Translations under genes and position numbers: made by a program
From: Tangfeifania diversioriginum
Lineage (GTDB): Bacteria; Bacteroidota; Bacteroidia; Bacteroidales; Prolixibacteraceae
DNA length: 39,045 bases
Assembly: GCF_900141875.1 (NCBI RefSeq)
Contig: NZ_FQZE01000037.1
Location: 1 to 39,045, forward strand
Direction of reading: 5' to 3'
The notes under the pieces: model-generated
What the model was told of the DNA's origin: nothing
Databases searched by the model: none
What the model saw: the letters and a program-made list of their open reading frames with translations, nothing else
Part shown: positions 14,848-24,608 of the stretch, in pieces
Layout: each line of letters begins with the position of its first letter
Numbering within the stretch: the first letter of the stretch is position 1

Positions 14848-15996
14848 TTATTCTGCTTTCATTTTTGTTTTTAATCCGTCCGATTCTTCCACTATCATCT
14901 TCATTGGTACACGCAAAAATACAGGTCTGTAATAGTTTACATTTTCGAACACACGCGAAGTCTTCAAGGAATTAACATTATAGCTTATTAACAATTCCCC
15001 GTTTTTAATATACTGCGGATGCGCCATTGCATTGTAAGTAATAATATCGCTATCTTTTTCAAATTCTTTCGTGCGATAAATCATCTGTTTATTTTTCCAG
15101 GGTCCATAGGAATTTTCAGATGTGTAGGTATAGATTTCTCCCGCTCCGATTCCACGCTGCTGAGATAGTAAAACGTACGCATCTTGATATTTAAACACTG
15201 AAAACTGTTCAGAAATATTACTGGTTATCCCTTTCATCGGCTCAGTTGTAACTGGATCAGAATTCCATGTAGAACCATCAAAGAACTGCACATTTTTCAA
15301 ATCGAGCATTTTATCATCAGTTAAAGTAGTGCGGCAAACATGAGCCTTACAAATGTTATCTTCTTCAGCACAACTACCATAAATATAAATGTAGTTATCT
15401 TCATCCAACACTGCATGCCCCCAGTGAACATTATTTTGAAGAGTGTATTTAAACGGCTCAACCGATTTTTTTTCAAACTCCGGCCACGAATACCGGAAAT
15501 AGTCAGTGCTTAGAAATTCAAATCCCCACATTCCCGTTCCGGGAATCCAAAATCTCGACATAAAAAAATGAAACACACTATCTCGCACAAAACCATGTCC
15601 CGGCCAGTAAAATTTTCCAGGATCATTTTCGGGAATGACAAACGATTCCGGATCAACATATTGTCCTTTAAACAGTGTTTTAGCATCTGTTTGTTCAGGA
15701 TTTACCACAATGAAAGTATTGTTTATCATTTTGGTTGTGGAGTCCCGCTGGTTGTTTTTTACTTCGTCCAGAAAACTGTCACCCATCATAAAAACGGAAC
15801 TTCCATCCTGCAAAGGCACGGAAATGGAACCATCGGCTCCTGTTGCACCTTCAGAATCCCTATGAAACAACTTGTTGAATTGTTCATCAACCGTTACTTT
15901 CAGTTCTTTTGTTTCTGTTTTTTCCTGCTTTTTATTTTGACATGCACTGCTAATAATTATTAGTGCAATTAAAATGATATTTTTGATTTTTTTCAT
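14848..15996 (-). CDS. beta-propeller lipoprotein, DUF4185/DUF5005-like (second copy)
   Basis: A 382-residue lipoprotein (signal [19 protein letters not shown], Cys19). The rest looks like a five-bladed beta-propeller related to GH43/DUF4185-type folds: [55 protein letters not shown] and L-I-S-Y-N-V-N. All these blocks recur in the paralog at 24609-25994. DUF4185 proteins are known to include endo-D-arabinanases (GH183), so a glycosidase role is plausible but unproven here. It lies between a GH92 and the mannose isomerase, five bases before the latter. Confidence 0.65.
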   Translation of the reverse strand: MKKIKNIILIALIIISSACQNKKQEKTETKELKVTVDEQFNKLFHRDSEGATGADGSISVPLQDGSSVFMMGDSFLDEVKNNQRDSTTKMINNTFIVVNPEQTDAKTLFKGQYVDPESFVIPENDPGKFYWPGHGFVRDSVFHFFMSRFWIPGTGMWGFEFLSTDYFRYSWPEFEKKSVEPFKYTLQNNVHWGHAVLDEDNYIYIYGSCAEEDNICKAHVCRTTLTDDKMLDLKNVQFFDGSTWNSDPVTTEPMKGITSNISEQFSVFKYQDAYVLLSQQRGIGAGEIYTYTSENSYGPWKNKQMIYRTKEFEKDSDIITYNAMAHPQYIKNGELLISYNVNSLKTSRVFENVNYYRPVFLRVPMKMIVEESDGLKTKMKAE

Positions 15997-16073
15997 TTGC
16001 TCATTTTTTTGAAAAACGAATGAAAATCCATCTACTTAAAAGATATGTTGATGAAATTCTTCATTGATTCTGA

Positions 16074-18773
16074 TTATTTTCTTCCCCATTTTATGTTGGG
16101 TTTATCACCCAAAATCAGATTTAATTCTCCGCCGTTGGCAAAATCTTCATGACTAAACCAGAAAGTATTCAGCGGCTCTCCGTTAAAAAATGCCTCCTGG
16201 ATATACACATTTTCGTTAGAGTTATTCGCCGTTTCAATTACGAAAGATTTTCCGGAATAATACCGTTGATCCAGTTCGATAGTGATTTTATCAAATATCG
16301 GACTGGTGATATCATAAACCGGTTCTGTATTTACATTTCCCTGCAGGCTAAAAAGTCCTATTGCCATCAATGCACTAACTCCACCCATCTGTCCCTGGTC
16401 TTCATCGTGGCCGCCATAACCAAGGTCGGGAGTTGTTCCTCCGTACGCTTGTTCTTTCACTCTTCGAACCCAATATTGTGTGAGCCATGGTTTCCCGGCG
16501 TAGTTAAAAACGTGGGCATTGGAACAACCTGGTTGGTTTGCGTAACTTACATAACCATCGTTGTATGCAAATACAAAATCGCTGGGCTCGGCCATTTCAA
16601 ATGCATGGTTGAGTTTGCTGCAAAGCGTGTCATTCCCGCCCATTAGCTCAGCAAGATCAGAAATATCGTGCGAAACGGCCCATGTTGCCTGCCAGGCATT
16701 GGCTTCAACCCAACCTGCACCGGAAAGGGGATCGTTATGGATAAAATTTCCGTTTTCATCTTTTGGAAACAAGAGTTTTTGCCGGGGATTAAATAGTTTT
16801 TTCCAGCCATTTGATCTACCAATAAAAAATCGATAATCTTTAGTTTTCCCAAGTTTTAGAGCCATTTGAGCGGCTGCAAAATCCTGAAACGCCGCTTCGA
16901 TGGTTATCCCTGCATTCCCTGGCCAGAAACCATTCTTTGTATAAAATTCAATTTCATCGCTGTCACCAAGCATACCACCGGGCAACAGATTTTGCTTTAC
17001 CATTTCAAATGCTTTTTCCGACTCTTTTTTGGTAAGTACATTCTTCATGAACGCACTTGCAATCATATTCGTAGCCGGACTGCTGGTCATAATATAAGAA
17101 TAACCTCCTCCGCAAGGCCCACGTGGCAATAAATAACCATTCTCGGCATATTGAATCATTGAAGCACTCATCTCGTCCAGCAATTCAGGCCACGCCAACC
17201 CCCATAAAACATTCAGGTTCCATTGGGTGAGCCAGAGTGCATCAGTATTGTACATGTTGAATTTCAGATCGCCATTTTCATCTTTAGGCAGCGTTTTTAT
17301 TTTCAGGACAGCGTCGGTAAATGTTCCATCCCGCGCGCCAGATGTACGGTCGGGGTAATCGCCGTTAACATCGTTTATTTTTTGACGCCCAAGCAATACA
17401 TGCCATAAATCAGTGTAGAATTTTACTTGTTGATTGCGAGTCCCACCTTCCACCTTTATTTTTCCGAGTATGTCGTTCCAGATATCCCGCGACTTATTTC
17501 GCACACCATCAAAATCCCAACCGCTGCATTCAGCTTCCAGGTTTTCCCTGGCATTTTCGATGGAAGTGTACGAAACTGCGATTTTCATTTGCACCTCGTC
17601 GCCCGGTTTTACATCAAACATAGCAGCTACTCCCGTGTCGTCTCCAGTTATTTCAGTAATGTCATCAAATCGCTCGTCTCCGGTCCAGCCGTTGAGTTCA
17701 TTAAATGGCTTATCAAATTGAGCAATAAAATATATCGATACATTTTTAGGACCTCCCCAGAACCTGTCTGTCGAATTAAATGAGCCCACAAATTCGTGAT
17801 TGTTTATCTTTTTTACCGATGCGTCTTCCATCGCACTGTTTCCTACATACCCTCCAAGATTTGTCAGGATTTGTGCTTTCATATTTTCGGTGAAACGAAA
17901 CCGGTGAAACGTTACACGGTCTGTTGCCGTCAGCTCAACCCAGGTTTTGTAATCCCGCAGGAAAACACGCTGGTAGCCCGGCTGCACAATTTCATCATCA
18001 TGTGAAAATTTCGATTTCCATCCTTGTTTTCCTAATCGAGGATCAACGTCAGAAGTAGTTGGCATTACTTCTATTCCGGAAATCATCCAGGTGTGTATTT
18101 GCGGAAAACTTAAAATTTCAGTCTCATTGTAATTATAACCGCCTCCGTTTTGATTTTTGTTTCGTGTCATTGGTGCCGTTCCCACCATCCCGAACGGTCG
18201 TGCTCCCGGAACAAAAAAGAAATAACGGCCCCGGTTGGTTTCAATATACGGATCCACTTTTGAAACGTAATCAGGCAACTGTGGAAAAGCCGGGAAAACT
18301 TCAATCTCCGAAAAACCAAGGTCTTTCCCTTTGCCGTCGGTCGTTATGAATTTTACCCATTCAATGGTTTTGGGAGCAAAAGAAACCGCTTTGGCTGTTC
18401 CGTTATTGGGAATCTGATTTACCCAAACAACGCTTCCGTCGCTGAAAACCAGCTTCCCGCCAGCAATGTGTTCATTCATCGAAGGACTGTCGTACAGTAC
18501 TACTTTATCAATTACCTGAGATTCGGGCCATGTTAGCTGAATCCAGGGGAAACGTACATATCCCCAACTTGTTGTGACACCTTCACAAGCCCATTCGCCA
18601 ATTCCTGAAATCCCAATTTTTCCGTCAACAATATTTTTTGCATCGAAATTTTGATTCAAAATTGTTGATGCTGTAATTTCTGCTTTTGGTGCAATGTTGT
18701 CAGGACCGGCAACTAAATTCAGCCCAAATAGTAAAAGAACAAGTGTATAATATAGTCTGCGTATCATTTTCAT
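16074..18773 (-). CDS. GH92 alpha-mannosidase with N-terminal discoidin-like domain
   Basis: An 899-residue secreted enzyme with a Sec signal peptide (hydrophobic core about residues 8-20, ending L-V-A-G). Residues ~25-165 look like an F5/8 type C (discoidin/CBM32-like) domain: I-V-D-G-K-I-G, W-I-Q-L-T-W, I-D-K-V-V-L-Y-D and F-S-E-I-E-V-F. The GH92 part follows: V-D-P-Y-I-E-T, G-A-R-P-F-G-M-V-G, G-G-G-Y-N-Y, and the catalytic-site signature G-G-H-D-E-D-Q-G-Q-M at 787-796. It belongs to a different GH92 subgroup from the lipoprotein at 8518-10908 (R-P-F-G-M-V instead of T-P-F-G-M-V, and D-E-D instead of N-E-D), which suggests that the two cleave different alpha-mannosyl linkages. It starts 54 bases after the GH38 gene. 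Confidence 0.92.
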   Translation of the reverse strand: MKMIRRLYYTLVLLLFGLNLVAGPDNIAPKAEITASTILNQNFDAKNIVDGKIGISGIGEWACEGVTTSWGYVRFPWIQLTWPESQVIDKVVLYDSPSMNEHIAGGKLVFSDGSVVWVNQIPNNGTAKAVSFAPKTIEWVKFITTDGKGKDLGFSEIEVFPAFPQLPDYVSKVDPYIETNRGRYFFFVPGARPFGMVGTAPMTRNKNQNGGGYNYNETEILSFPQIHTWMISGIEVMPTTSDVDPRLGKQGWKSKFSHDDEIVQPGYQRVFLRDYKTWVELTATDRVTFHRFRFTENMKAQILTNLGGYVGNSAMEDASVKKINNHEFVGSFNSTDRFWGGPKNVSIYFIAQFDKPFNELNGWTGDERFDDITEITGDDTGVAAMFDVKPGDEVQMKIAVSYTSIENARENLEAECSGWDFDGVRNKSRDIWNDILGKIKVEGGTRNQQVKFYTDLWHVLLGRQKINDVNGDYPDRTSGARDGTFTDAVLKIKTLPKDENGDLKFNMYNTDALWLTQWNLNVLWGLAWPELLDEMSASMIQYAENGYLLPRGPCGGGYSYIMTSSPATNMIASAFMKNVLTKKESEKAFEMVKQNLLPGGMLGDSDEIEFYTKNGFWPGNAGITIEAAFQDFAAAQMALKLGKTKDYRFFIGRSNGWKKLFNPRQKLLFPKDENGNFIHNDPLSGAGWVEANAWQATWAVSHDISDLAELMGGNDTLCSKLNHAFEMAEPSDFVFAYNDGYVSYANQPGCSNAHVFNYAGKPWLTQYWVRRVKEQAYGGTTPDLGYGGHDEDQGQMGGVSALMAIGLFSLQGNVNTEPVYDITSPIFDKITIELDQRYYSGKSFVIETANNSNENVYIQEAFFNGEPLNTFWFSHEDFANGGELNLILGDKPNIKWGRK

Positions 18774-18827
18774 CTGAGTTTGATTTTTACATTTGTTTTT
18801 TGAATCGGTTTAAAATGAATTCTTCTA

Positions 18828-21407
18828 TCAATTTTTATCAATCTTGATACCTTTCAATCGTAGTGTTTTGAATCCAAACTGCGGAAGGGAAATTTCTGTT
18901 GTAAATTGTCTGTCAGATTCTATTTGAACACCTACTTCCGAAATAAAATTTCCATTCAAATCTACTTGCTCAACTCTTTTTGCCATGCAATTCCATTTAA
19001 TTTTCTGCGGTTTATTATCAGAAGAAGAATTATAAAAACGTACAATTAAATCTTCATCTTCTATCGTCATTGATGAAACCTCAAGATTTTCATCCATTAT
19101 TTCAAAAAATGATTCTTTCATTGTATTTGTTGAACCATCAGCAAATTTTGCTATTAAAGGTTCATTCCATTGGCTGCTTGCTTCCTGAACCAATCCTTTT
19201 TCCCAATCTCCTTTGTGTGGCAACAATGCGTAATTCATTTTTGTGGGTCCATGAATTCTGTAATTACGTCCCCATAGTGCTTTCCCTACATACTGAACTG
19301 TCAGGCCTAAAGGTAATTCATCGGTCTGAAGGTAGCTCGTTGTATGATCTGAAAACAGTGCCACACCGTAATCTTTTGAAGGATCGGTTACATCTACCCA
19401 GTTCACAATCACATTGTGTTTGATACTGTCCCAGGAAGAATAGAGCGTATTGTCGAGTTCACTTTCACACACATCGAACGGTGCGTTTTTGAAAAGTCTT
19501 TCCCCAAGATTATTCAATGAAAATTCCAGGTGGAGTTTGTACTTATCATTGTAAAAAGCCTTGGCCCGATCTTCTGCCTCGTAATTCTCGCTGTTGTCAT
19601 AAGCGCCTATTCCGGGTTGTCCGTTCCAATCGATTTGTAAGGAAAAATCAATACGGGAATTGTTTTTATTAAATGTGACCAACTGAATGTAATTGTTCTC
19701 AGCAATTCTATTTTCAATTTTAATTTTAGTAAATAATTGCCCGTCTTCGACAATGGAAACCGTTGCAATATTTTCTGAACCCTGATGAAACTTTCCTTCA
19801 TCATAAAAAAAGCCCTTCAAATTATTGAGCAATTTTCCTTTTTCAACCAATTGGCGGTTTCCATTTTTCTTATCTATCAGGCTTGTAATTGATCCGCCCT
19901 GCGAAGGACTGATAGTGGCTTTATAGAAGTCTGTTTCAATTTGCAGAATTTCATCTGAAAACTTTTCAGAAAACTTGTCATGCGATTTTTCAGAATCGTT
20001 TTTCAATCTGAAAGTAGAAAATCCAAGTCCGGGCACAGTTGCTTCAAAGCACAGGATCGAGTTACCATTTGAATCTATTGTAACTTGGGAAGGGACAATT
20101 TCTCCATCAGAATTATAAATTGTTAAAATATCTGCATTGAATCCTTCGGGTAATAACAATTCAGCTTGTTCTGTTCGTGTTGAACCATGCGTATTGTAAA
20201 CACGAATATATTCTGTGCCTTCTGCATTCCCTTCTCTATTGAACATTCTGGAAATTTTTTCCTCGGCAATCCGATTTGTTGAATTTGTCCAGCGGGTAAC
20301 TTTATCGGCCCATGTATTTCCTGGTCTTCCGTTGTAAGGAACAATCCAGCAGTCGTGGTGCTGGGCAAGCATCAGCGTTCGCCATGCTTCTGCAAGATCT
20401 TCTTCGGGCCAGGGTGCCTTATTATATAGAAAATCCAGGGTAGCCATTTTTTCAGCCATAATTATCTTGTTCTCACTTACTCTAACTTCCTGGGCAATTT
20501 TTTGAAGTACTTGTGATCCCCAAACCAATCCGGGTTTTACATCTTCCAGCGAGAACCTCCAGTCGGTAGGTTCTACCTTGTCTTCAATCATTTCAAAATA
20601 GTCAGTCCAGATAGTATAAGTGGTTGGTTCATATTCATTATTCCACGGACCGCCGTCCCAACCTGCATCCTGGAAACACATTCCCACCGGGTATTTCACG
20701 CCGTAATTAAAACACTTTTCAATAAATTCATCTGAATTAGTCCAGGATTCTGTTTGCCAGGTAGATTCGTCTGAAAGATCTTCGCATCCATATCTGGGAA
20801 CGGAAACCAAAGAAGTTCCGTCCGGCCCAATCCAGTTTACCAAATCTTTATTAAACCCACTGGTATATCCGCCCCAGCAAGTATTTGGATTCCGAATTAC
20901 TGCATATTTGAAATTAAAGCCTTTCAGAATTTGCGGCAGACTGCTTGTAAAACAGGGTTCCTCAACCGAATAGGTTTCAAAAGTTGCACTCGGAAAATAT
21001 TCTTCTATTTTATCCATTCCATAATCAAACTGACGGATAATACTCTCTCCCGAAATATTGTAACAATAAGGTTGTGCCCACGCCGGATTGACAAATTCAA
21101 CTCTTCCAAACCTGCCTTTTGTCTCGTAATACTTTTGAAATGCTTTAAAATTCTCCGCATCTTTTACGCTAACGGTATCCCAGGTTTCCGGTTCAATTTC
21201 GAGGTTGATTGCCCACCCGGGATTTTCTGTTAGCTTTTCCACCATAAAACGAGCCTGCCACATTGGATAATGCCCATACACGCCACCATGATAACCATCG
21301 GCAAACCATGCTTTTTGTGCCTGTGATACAAACGGAATGACCATCATCATCAGAATGCCAGTCAAAAAATGCAGGAAATTCTTTATTTTATTTTTCATGG
21401 TGTGCAA
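18828..21407 (-). CDS. GH38 family alpha-mannosidase, divergent branch
   Basis: An 859-residue secreted protein with a Sec signal ending S-Q-A-Q (about residue 31). The start of the mature part (A-D-G-Y-H-G-G-V-Y-G-H-Y-P) and the H350-H351-D352 motif (A-Q-H-H-D-C-W) fit the zinc site of GH38 retaining alpha-mannosidases; a C-terminal beta-rich half follows, as in the family. Where GH38 normally has the nucleophile in D-P-F-G, this protein reads E-E-P-C-F (149-153), so the Asp may be replaced by Glu, or the true nucleophile lies elsewhere. An alternative start is M4. It is seven bases upstream of nothing else on its 5' side but the SGNH esterase gene, with which it is clearly co-transcribed. 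Alpha-mannose as substrate is inferred from family and context. Confidence 0.8.
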   Translation of the reverse strand: MHTMKNKIKNFLHFLTGILMMMVIPFVSQAQKAWFADGYHGGVYGHYPMWQARFMVEKLTENPGWAINLEIEPETWDTVSVKDAENFKAFQKYYETKGRFGRVEFVNPAWAQPYCYNISGESIIRQFDYGMDKIEEYFPSATFETYSVEEPCFTSSLPQILKGFNFKYAVIRNPNTCWGGYTSGFNKDLVNWIGPDGTSLVSVPRYGCEDLSDESTWQTESWTNSDEFIEKCFNYGVKYPVGMCFQDAGWDGGPWNNEYEPTTYTIWTDYFEMIEDKVEPTDWRFSLEDVKPGLVWGSQVLQKIAQEVRVSENKIIMAEKMATLDFLYNKAPWPEEDLAEAWRTLMLAQHHDCWIVPYNGRPGNTWADKVTRWTNSTNRIAEEKISRMFNREGNAEGTEYIRVYNTHGSTRTEQAELLLPEGFNADILTIYNSDGEIVPSQVTIDSNGNSILCFEATVPGLGFSTFRLKNDSEKSHDKFSEKFSDEILQIETDFYKATISPSQGGSITSLIDKKNGNRQLVEKGKLLNNLKGFFYDEGKFHQGSENIATVSIVEDGQLFTKIKIENRIAENNYIQLVTFNKNNSRIDFSLQIDWNGQPGIGAYDNSENYEAEDRAKAFYNDKYKLHLEFSLNNLGERLFKNAPFDVCESELDNTLYSSWDSIKHNVIVNWVDVTDPSKDYGVALFSDHTTSYLQTDELPLGLTVQYVGKALWGRNYRIHGPTKMNYALLPHKGDWEKGLVQEASSQWNEPLIAKFADGSTNTMKESFFEIMDENLEVSSMTIEDEDLIVRFYNSSSDNKPQKIKWNCMAKRVEQVDLNGNFISEVGVQIESDRQFTTEISLPQFGFKTLRLKGIKIDKN

Positions 21408-21414
21408 TTTTTTA

Positions 21415-22809
21415 TTAATCCATTCTTATTAGCTCGATTTTACGTTCTACTGGTGTATTTATTTCATAAATGGTTTTTACAATTTCATTCATGTAGTTTT
21501 GCCACACGTTGCGGACTTCCGGATAACGCGCTTTGGTAAAGTTATCATAGCTCATTCTTAAAAAAGCGTCGTGTGGCACGTGGAATTTCAATGTATCCAT
21601 TGCTTCCTGGTTATCGGCAAACAATAATCCTTTTTCTCTGAAGAAAGAGTATTCCATCCAGTAATAATCGCGAAAACGTTTTTCAACCTCGAAACGCTCT
21701 TCGTTTAAAAACATTATTTTTAGTGCTTGCTGGTATTGCGGAGTGTTGGTCAACAGCGCCATATTTATTCCCGATTCCAATTCTTCTGATGGAAATTCAG
21801 CGATTGATTCCTGATCGATTTTCAAGTGATAAAGCCCTTTCTCCAGATTTGAAACCTTCAAAATTTCCTGGTTGAATTCTTTTGTAAACGGAACCAGTTC
21901 AAGTGCGTCACGTTGCGATCTTTTATTGCCCCAACCGAGCCGGGGAACCGTGTCAACAGGATAAGGCAATGCATTGGCCAGGTAACTAAATTCCAGCTTA
22001 TTTCCGCTCTTTTTAAGATTTGAAACTTTACAATTTTCCGTATAAACGGTTTCCGGGTTTAAAACGTCGATGCCAATTTCGGCTACTTTTTTACCAGCCA
22101 ATCCCTGTGCTTTCAAAAAAAGGTAGGCCATCACCATCTGACCATCGTTATCAGGATGAATACGATCTACACCGCACAACGAAAAAGCTGGATCTCTTTC
22201 CTGTTCACGTTGATTGATCTTCACCATCGGACGATTAAAATCTATAAATCCCCACCCGTTTTTCTTTGCCGAAGCCTGCTGAAAATCGTTTATTCGCAAC
22301 AATGCTTCATTCTTTTCGGGAAGAATAAAATCATTCATTGTAGAAGTTTCATCATAAGGAGAACTTCCTAAAATAATAATATCCACTCCTTCTGCATCCT
22401 GCAAGCGATTTTCAATTTCCTGGTAACTTTCAAATGACTTTTTAATTTGTTGCTCCGCTAATTCTGCTGCATTTTTTTCGAGAAAAATGTTGTAACCGGT
22501 ATCATTCATACCAAAAGTCAATACAACAGAAGAGGGATTTCTTTTGAAAATATCATGTTCCATGCGTTTCATTATATCCCACGCTGTTTCTCCTCCGATT
22601 CCTGCATTTATAATTTTGATGGGTTGATCCGGGAAACGGGTCATGTAGTAGAGCCAAATGAACGAATGGTAATGCCCACCGTGAGTTATACTGTTACCGA
22701 CAAAAACAATACGCTCGTCTTTTTCAAACCGATTAACTGTTGGTTGGGCATTCACAAAAACAAACAGTATGCAGCCAATTGTGAATAATATGAGTTTTTT
22801 GAAAATCAT
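21415..22809 (-). CDS. secreted SGNH/GDSL-type hydrolase
   Basis: A 464-residue secreted hydrolase with a Sec signal (M-I-F-K-K-L-I-L-F-T-I-G-C...V-N-A-Q, cleaved near residue 22). The SGNH blocks are all visible: V-G-N-S-I-T-H-G-G (nucleophile Ser), N-A-G-I-G-G-E-T (Gly), T-F-G-M-N-D-T-G (Asn) and D-R-I-H-P-D-N-D-G (Asp/His). The C-terminal ~200 residues form an extra region not needed for the SGNH core. In a glycan locus it probably removes acetyl or other ester groups so that the mannosidases can act. It is the first gene after the hairpin at 23001-23048 and is directly followed by GH38. Confidence 0.85.
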   Translation of the reverse strand: MIFKKLILFTIGCILFVFVNAQPTVNRFEKDERIVFVGNSITHGGHYHSFIWLYYMTRFPDQPIKIINAGIGGETAWDIMKRMEHDIFKRNPSSVVLTFGMNDTGYNIFLEKNAAELAEQQIKKSFESYQEIENRLQDAEGVDIIILGSSPYDETSTMNDFILPEKNEALLRINDFQQASAKKNGWGFIDFNRPMVKINQREQERDPAFSLCGVDRIHPDNDGQMVMAYLFLKAQGLAGKKVAEIGIDVLNPETVYTENCKVSNLKKSGNKLEFSYLANALPYPVDTVPRLGWGNKRSQRDALELVPFTKEFNQEILKVSNLEKGLYHLKIDQESIAEFPSEELESGINMALLTNTPQYQQALKIMFLNEERFEVEKRFRDYYWMEYSFFREKGLLFADNQEAMDTLKFHVPHDAFLRMSYDNFTKARYPEVRNVWQNYMNEIVKTIYEINTPVERKIELIRMD

Positions 22810-23000
22810 TTTTAATTATTGAGAAGTTACGATTTCATCGCAAAATCGACAATTCATTGTGTAATGAAGTAGCTTTTCGATATGAACCAGAAAGAAACCT
22901 ATGTCCATTATTCAGGTCGCGACAAGCAAATAACTGCAATCGTTATGAGAGGCAACGAAAGCCAAATGGAAACAACAAACTTGTTTTTTTTAAAACATTT

Positions 23001-23048
23001 TAAAAGAATGGCACCTAACCACCTAAAGCCTTTGATGCCATTCTTTTA
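23001..23048 (-). terminator. 13-bp perfect hairpin dividing the locus
   Basis: TAAAAGAATGGCA (23001-23013) and TGCCATTCTTTTA (23036-23048) pair perfectly around a 22-base loop. It lies 35 bases after the DUF4961-like gene and about 190 bases before the SGNH gene. It may be a partial terminator or an RNA stabiliser separating the capture genes from the enzyme genes. The stretch 22810-23082 holds no gene I can support. Confidence 0.65.
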
Positions 23049-23082
23049 TCAGATAAAATTGATTTAGGTTACCCCACTGTAT

Positions 23083-24066
23083 CTAATTACAAGTTTCAGT
23101 TATCAAAAAGTCGCCTCCAGACGGATCTTTAACTATGATACTTTTATCTTCATTTGTGAAATAAAAATAAGCTTCATCAATTACTGCATCATCAGGTAAA
23201 TCGAAAAAGTCTTTTGGGTATATATACTTCTGCCAGGTTGTTTCGCCAACCTTCTCCATCAGGGTTTTATCGCTTATCACATCTACAATTGCAGAGTCAG
23301 TGCCATTTGCATAAATTGCCTTTCCGTACATATAAACTTTGTCGGCACCTTTAAGTTCGGTCTCTACCGGGCCGGCTTCAGTCTGAAAGTTGATGGAAAA
23401 AATGTCTCCCCAACCATAACTTGCAGGCAATGTTGAAACCAAACTCACAGAAGTATAATCTATCATGGCGTTTGAACCTCCGGTCACTGTCAAAACTTTA
23501 GACTTTGCATTTTCCGTGAAATACTCTTCGTGGAAACCTCGGTTTTTCCCGCAAAAGAAGTATCCCATGAACAGTTTAATGTTTTGACTTCCGGTAGTCA
23601 GTTTGATATCTACATCAGCATTAATCAATGTTTCGTCTTCATCTGTAATAATAAATGTAGTTTGAGATTCAAAAACAACCCACTCTACCGGTCCCAGATT
23701 GCCCAATAATCCAAATTCACTTTGGATGGCAGCAGACCAGGGTAATGCTGTTGTTGGCTCCACGTCTGACTCAGAAACCAGAGTCAATGGTTCATTAACA
23801 ACATCACCTTTTGTGTATCCTGTGGTTGTAAAAGTTAATTCAGCATTTTCTGCAATATTCCAGCTTTGTGGAGCCAGTACAGCAAAAACCATTTTAGTAT
23901 TGTCATCGTTCTCCGGCTCCAGTTTAACCTTAACACCAATTTCAATTTCGCTGTTCACCTGAGGATCTTCCGGGTGCGTTATACTCTCAATTGTCATACA
24001 CATTACAATCGCCAACGGTAAAATGAGAATAATCAGCCAGTTTTTATATTTGCTATAGTTTTTCAT
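23083..24066 (-). CDS. DUF4961-like surface glycan-binding protein candidate
   Basis: A 327-residue exported protein with an N-terminal hydrophobic segment ending I-V-M-C-M-T (Cys22 may be lipidated). The remainder is beta-rich and acidic, with two Ig-like halves: V-K-V-K-L-E-P-E...W-N-I-A-E-N-A-E-L-T-F-T-T-T-G-Y near the start, and a C-terminal domain containing D-K-V-Y-M-Y-G-K-A and A-Y-F-Y-F-T-N-E-D-K-S. This resembles the DUF4961 family found after SusD in polysaccharide loci, where such proteins take the SusE/F position. A surface glycan-binding role is inferred from position. It is followed by the 13-bp hairpin. Confidence 0.65.
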   Translation of the reverse strand: MKNYSKYKNWLIILILPLAIVMCMTIESITHPEDPQVNSEIEIGVKVKLEPENDDNTKMVFAVLAPQSWNIAENAELTFTTTGYTKGDVVNEPLTLVSESDVEPTTALPWSAAIQSEFGLLGNLGPVEWVVFESQTTFIITDEDETLINADVDIKLTTGSQNIKLFMGYFFCGKNRGFHEEYFTENAKSKVLTVTGGSNAMIDYTSVSLVSTLPASYGWGDIFSINFQTEAGPVETELKGADKVYMYGKAIYANGTDSAIVDVISDKTLMEKVGETTWQKYIYPKDFFDLPDDAVIDEAYFYFTNEDKSIIVKDPSGGDFLITETCN

Positions 24067-24091
24067 TTTTCAATTCTTTAAAAGATTAAAC

Positions 24092-24559
24092 TTAATCGAT
24101 GTTAACAAAAGTGTACTTATAACTTAATGAGCCACAGTCTAATTGAAATGGCATGATAAATTCTCCATTCTGATAATAGGCCACCACATTGTCAGTACCT
24201 TTAATTCGCAGTTCGTTTGGCATCACATCGTAATCGAGCTCACATTCAGCATCAATTTGAGAGCCTGCGTCAAAACCAAATGGAGAAAACGGAACATCGC
24301 CGTTTGAATAGGTTAAGCTGGTTATTTCACCATCATTATAATGCAAGGTAAATCCTACAGTACTGAAAAAGTCCAGTTTTTCAGAAATATCGAGTCCGTT
24401 TATGTTCATCGGATCATATTGCATCACCTGCCTGATTTCGTATTCGATGTCATAATCTTGAGGAAAATCGGCAGACATTTGATTGGATATTTCTTCTTCG
24501 CATCCGAAGAAGAGAAAAGCAATCAATAATATTGGAATAAATAATTTATAATTTTTCAT
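24092..24559 (-). CDS. small lipoprotein, unknown function
   Basis: A 155-residue lipoprotein: M-K-N-Y-K-L-F-I-P-I-L-L-I-A-F-L-F-F-G-C gives a lipobox with Cys20. The mature part is acidic, with many Asp/Tyr residues and probably beta-structured (S-Y-K-Y-T-F-V-N at the end). It sits between a beta-propeller lipoprotein and the DUF4961-like protein, 25 bases from the latter, so it is likely part of the outer-membrane glycan capture assembly. I do not recognise a named family. Confidence 0.7.
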   Translation of the reverse strand: MKNYKLFIPILLIAFLFFGCEEEISNQMSADFPQDYDIEYEIRQVMQYDPMNINGLDISEKLDFFSTVGFTLHYNDGEITSLTYSNGDVPFSPFGFDAGSQIDAECELDYDVMPNELRIKGTDNVVAYYQNGEFIMPFQLDCGSLSYKYTFVNID

Positions 24560-24608
24560 GATTGAATGTTTTAAAATTTAGCTACTAAACTTTGCATTTT
24601 AAAAGTTT

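Noticed and set aside
22882-23067. 61-residue open frame on the plus strand between the SGNH and DUF4961-like genes
   Set aside because: It crosses the 13-bp hairpin, is opposite to all its neighbours and resembles no family; probably chance.
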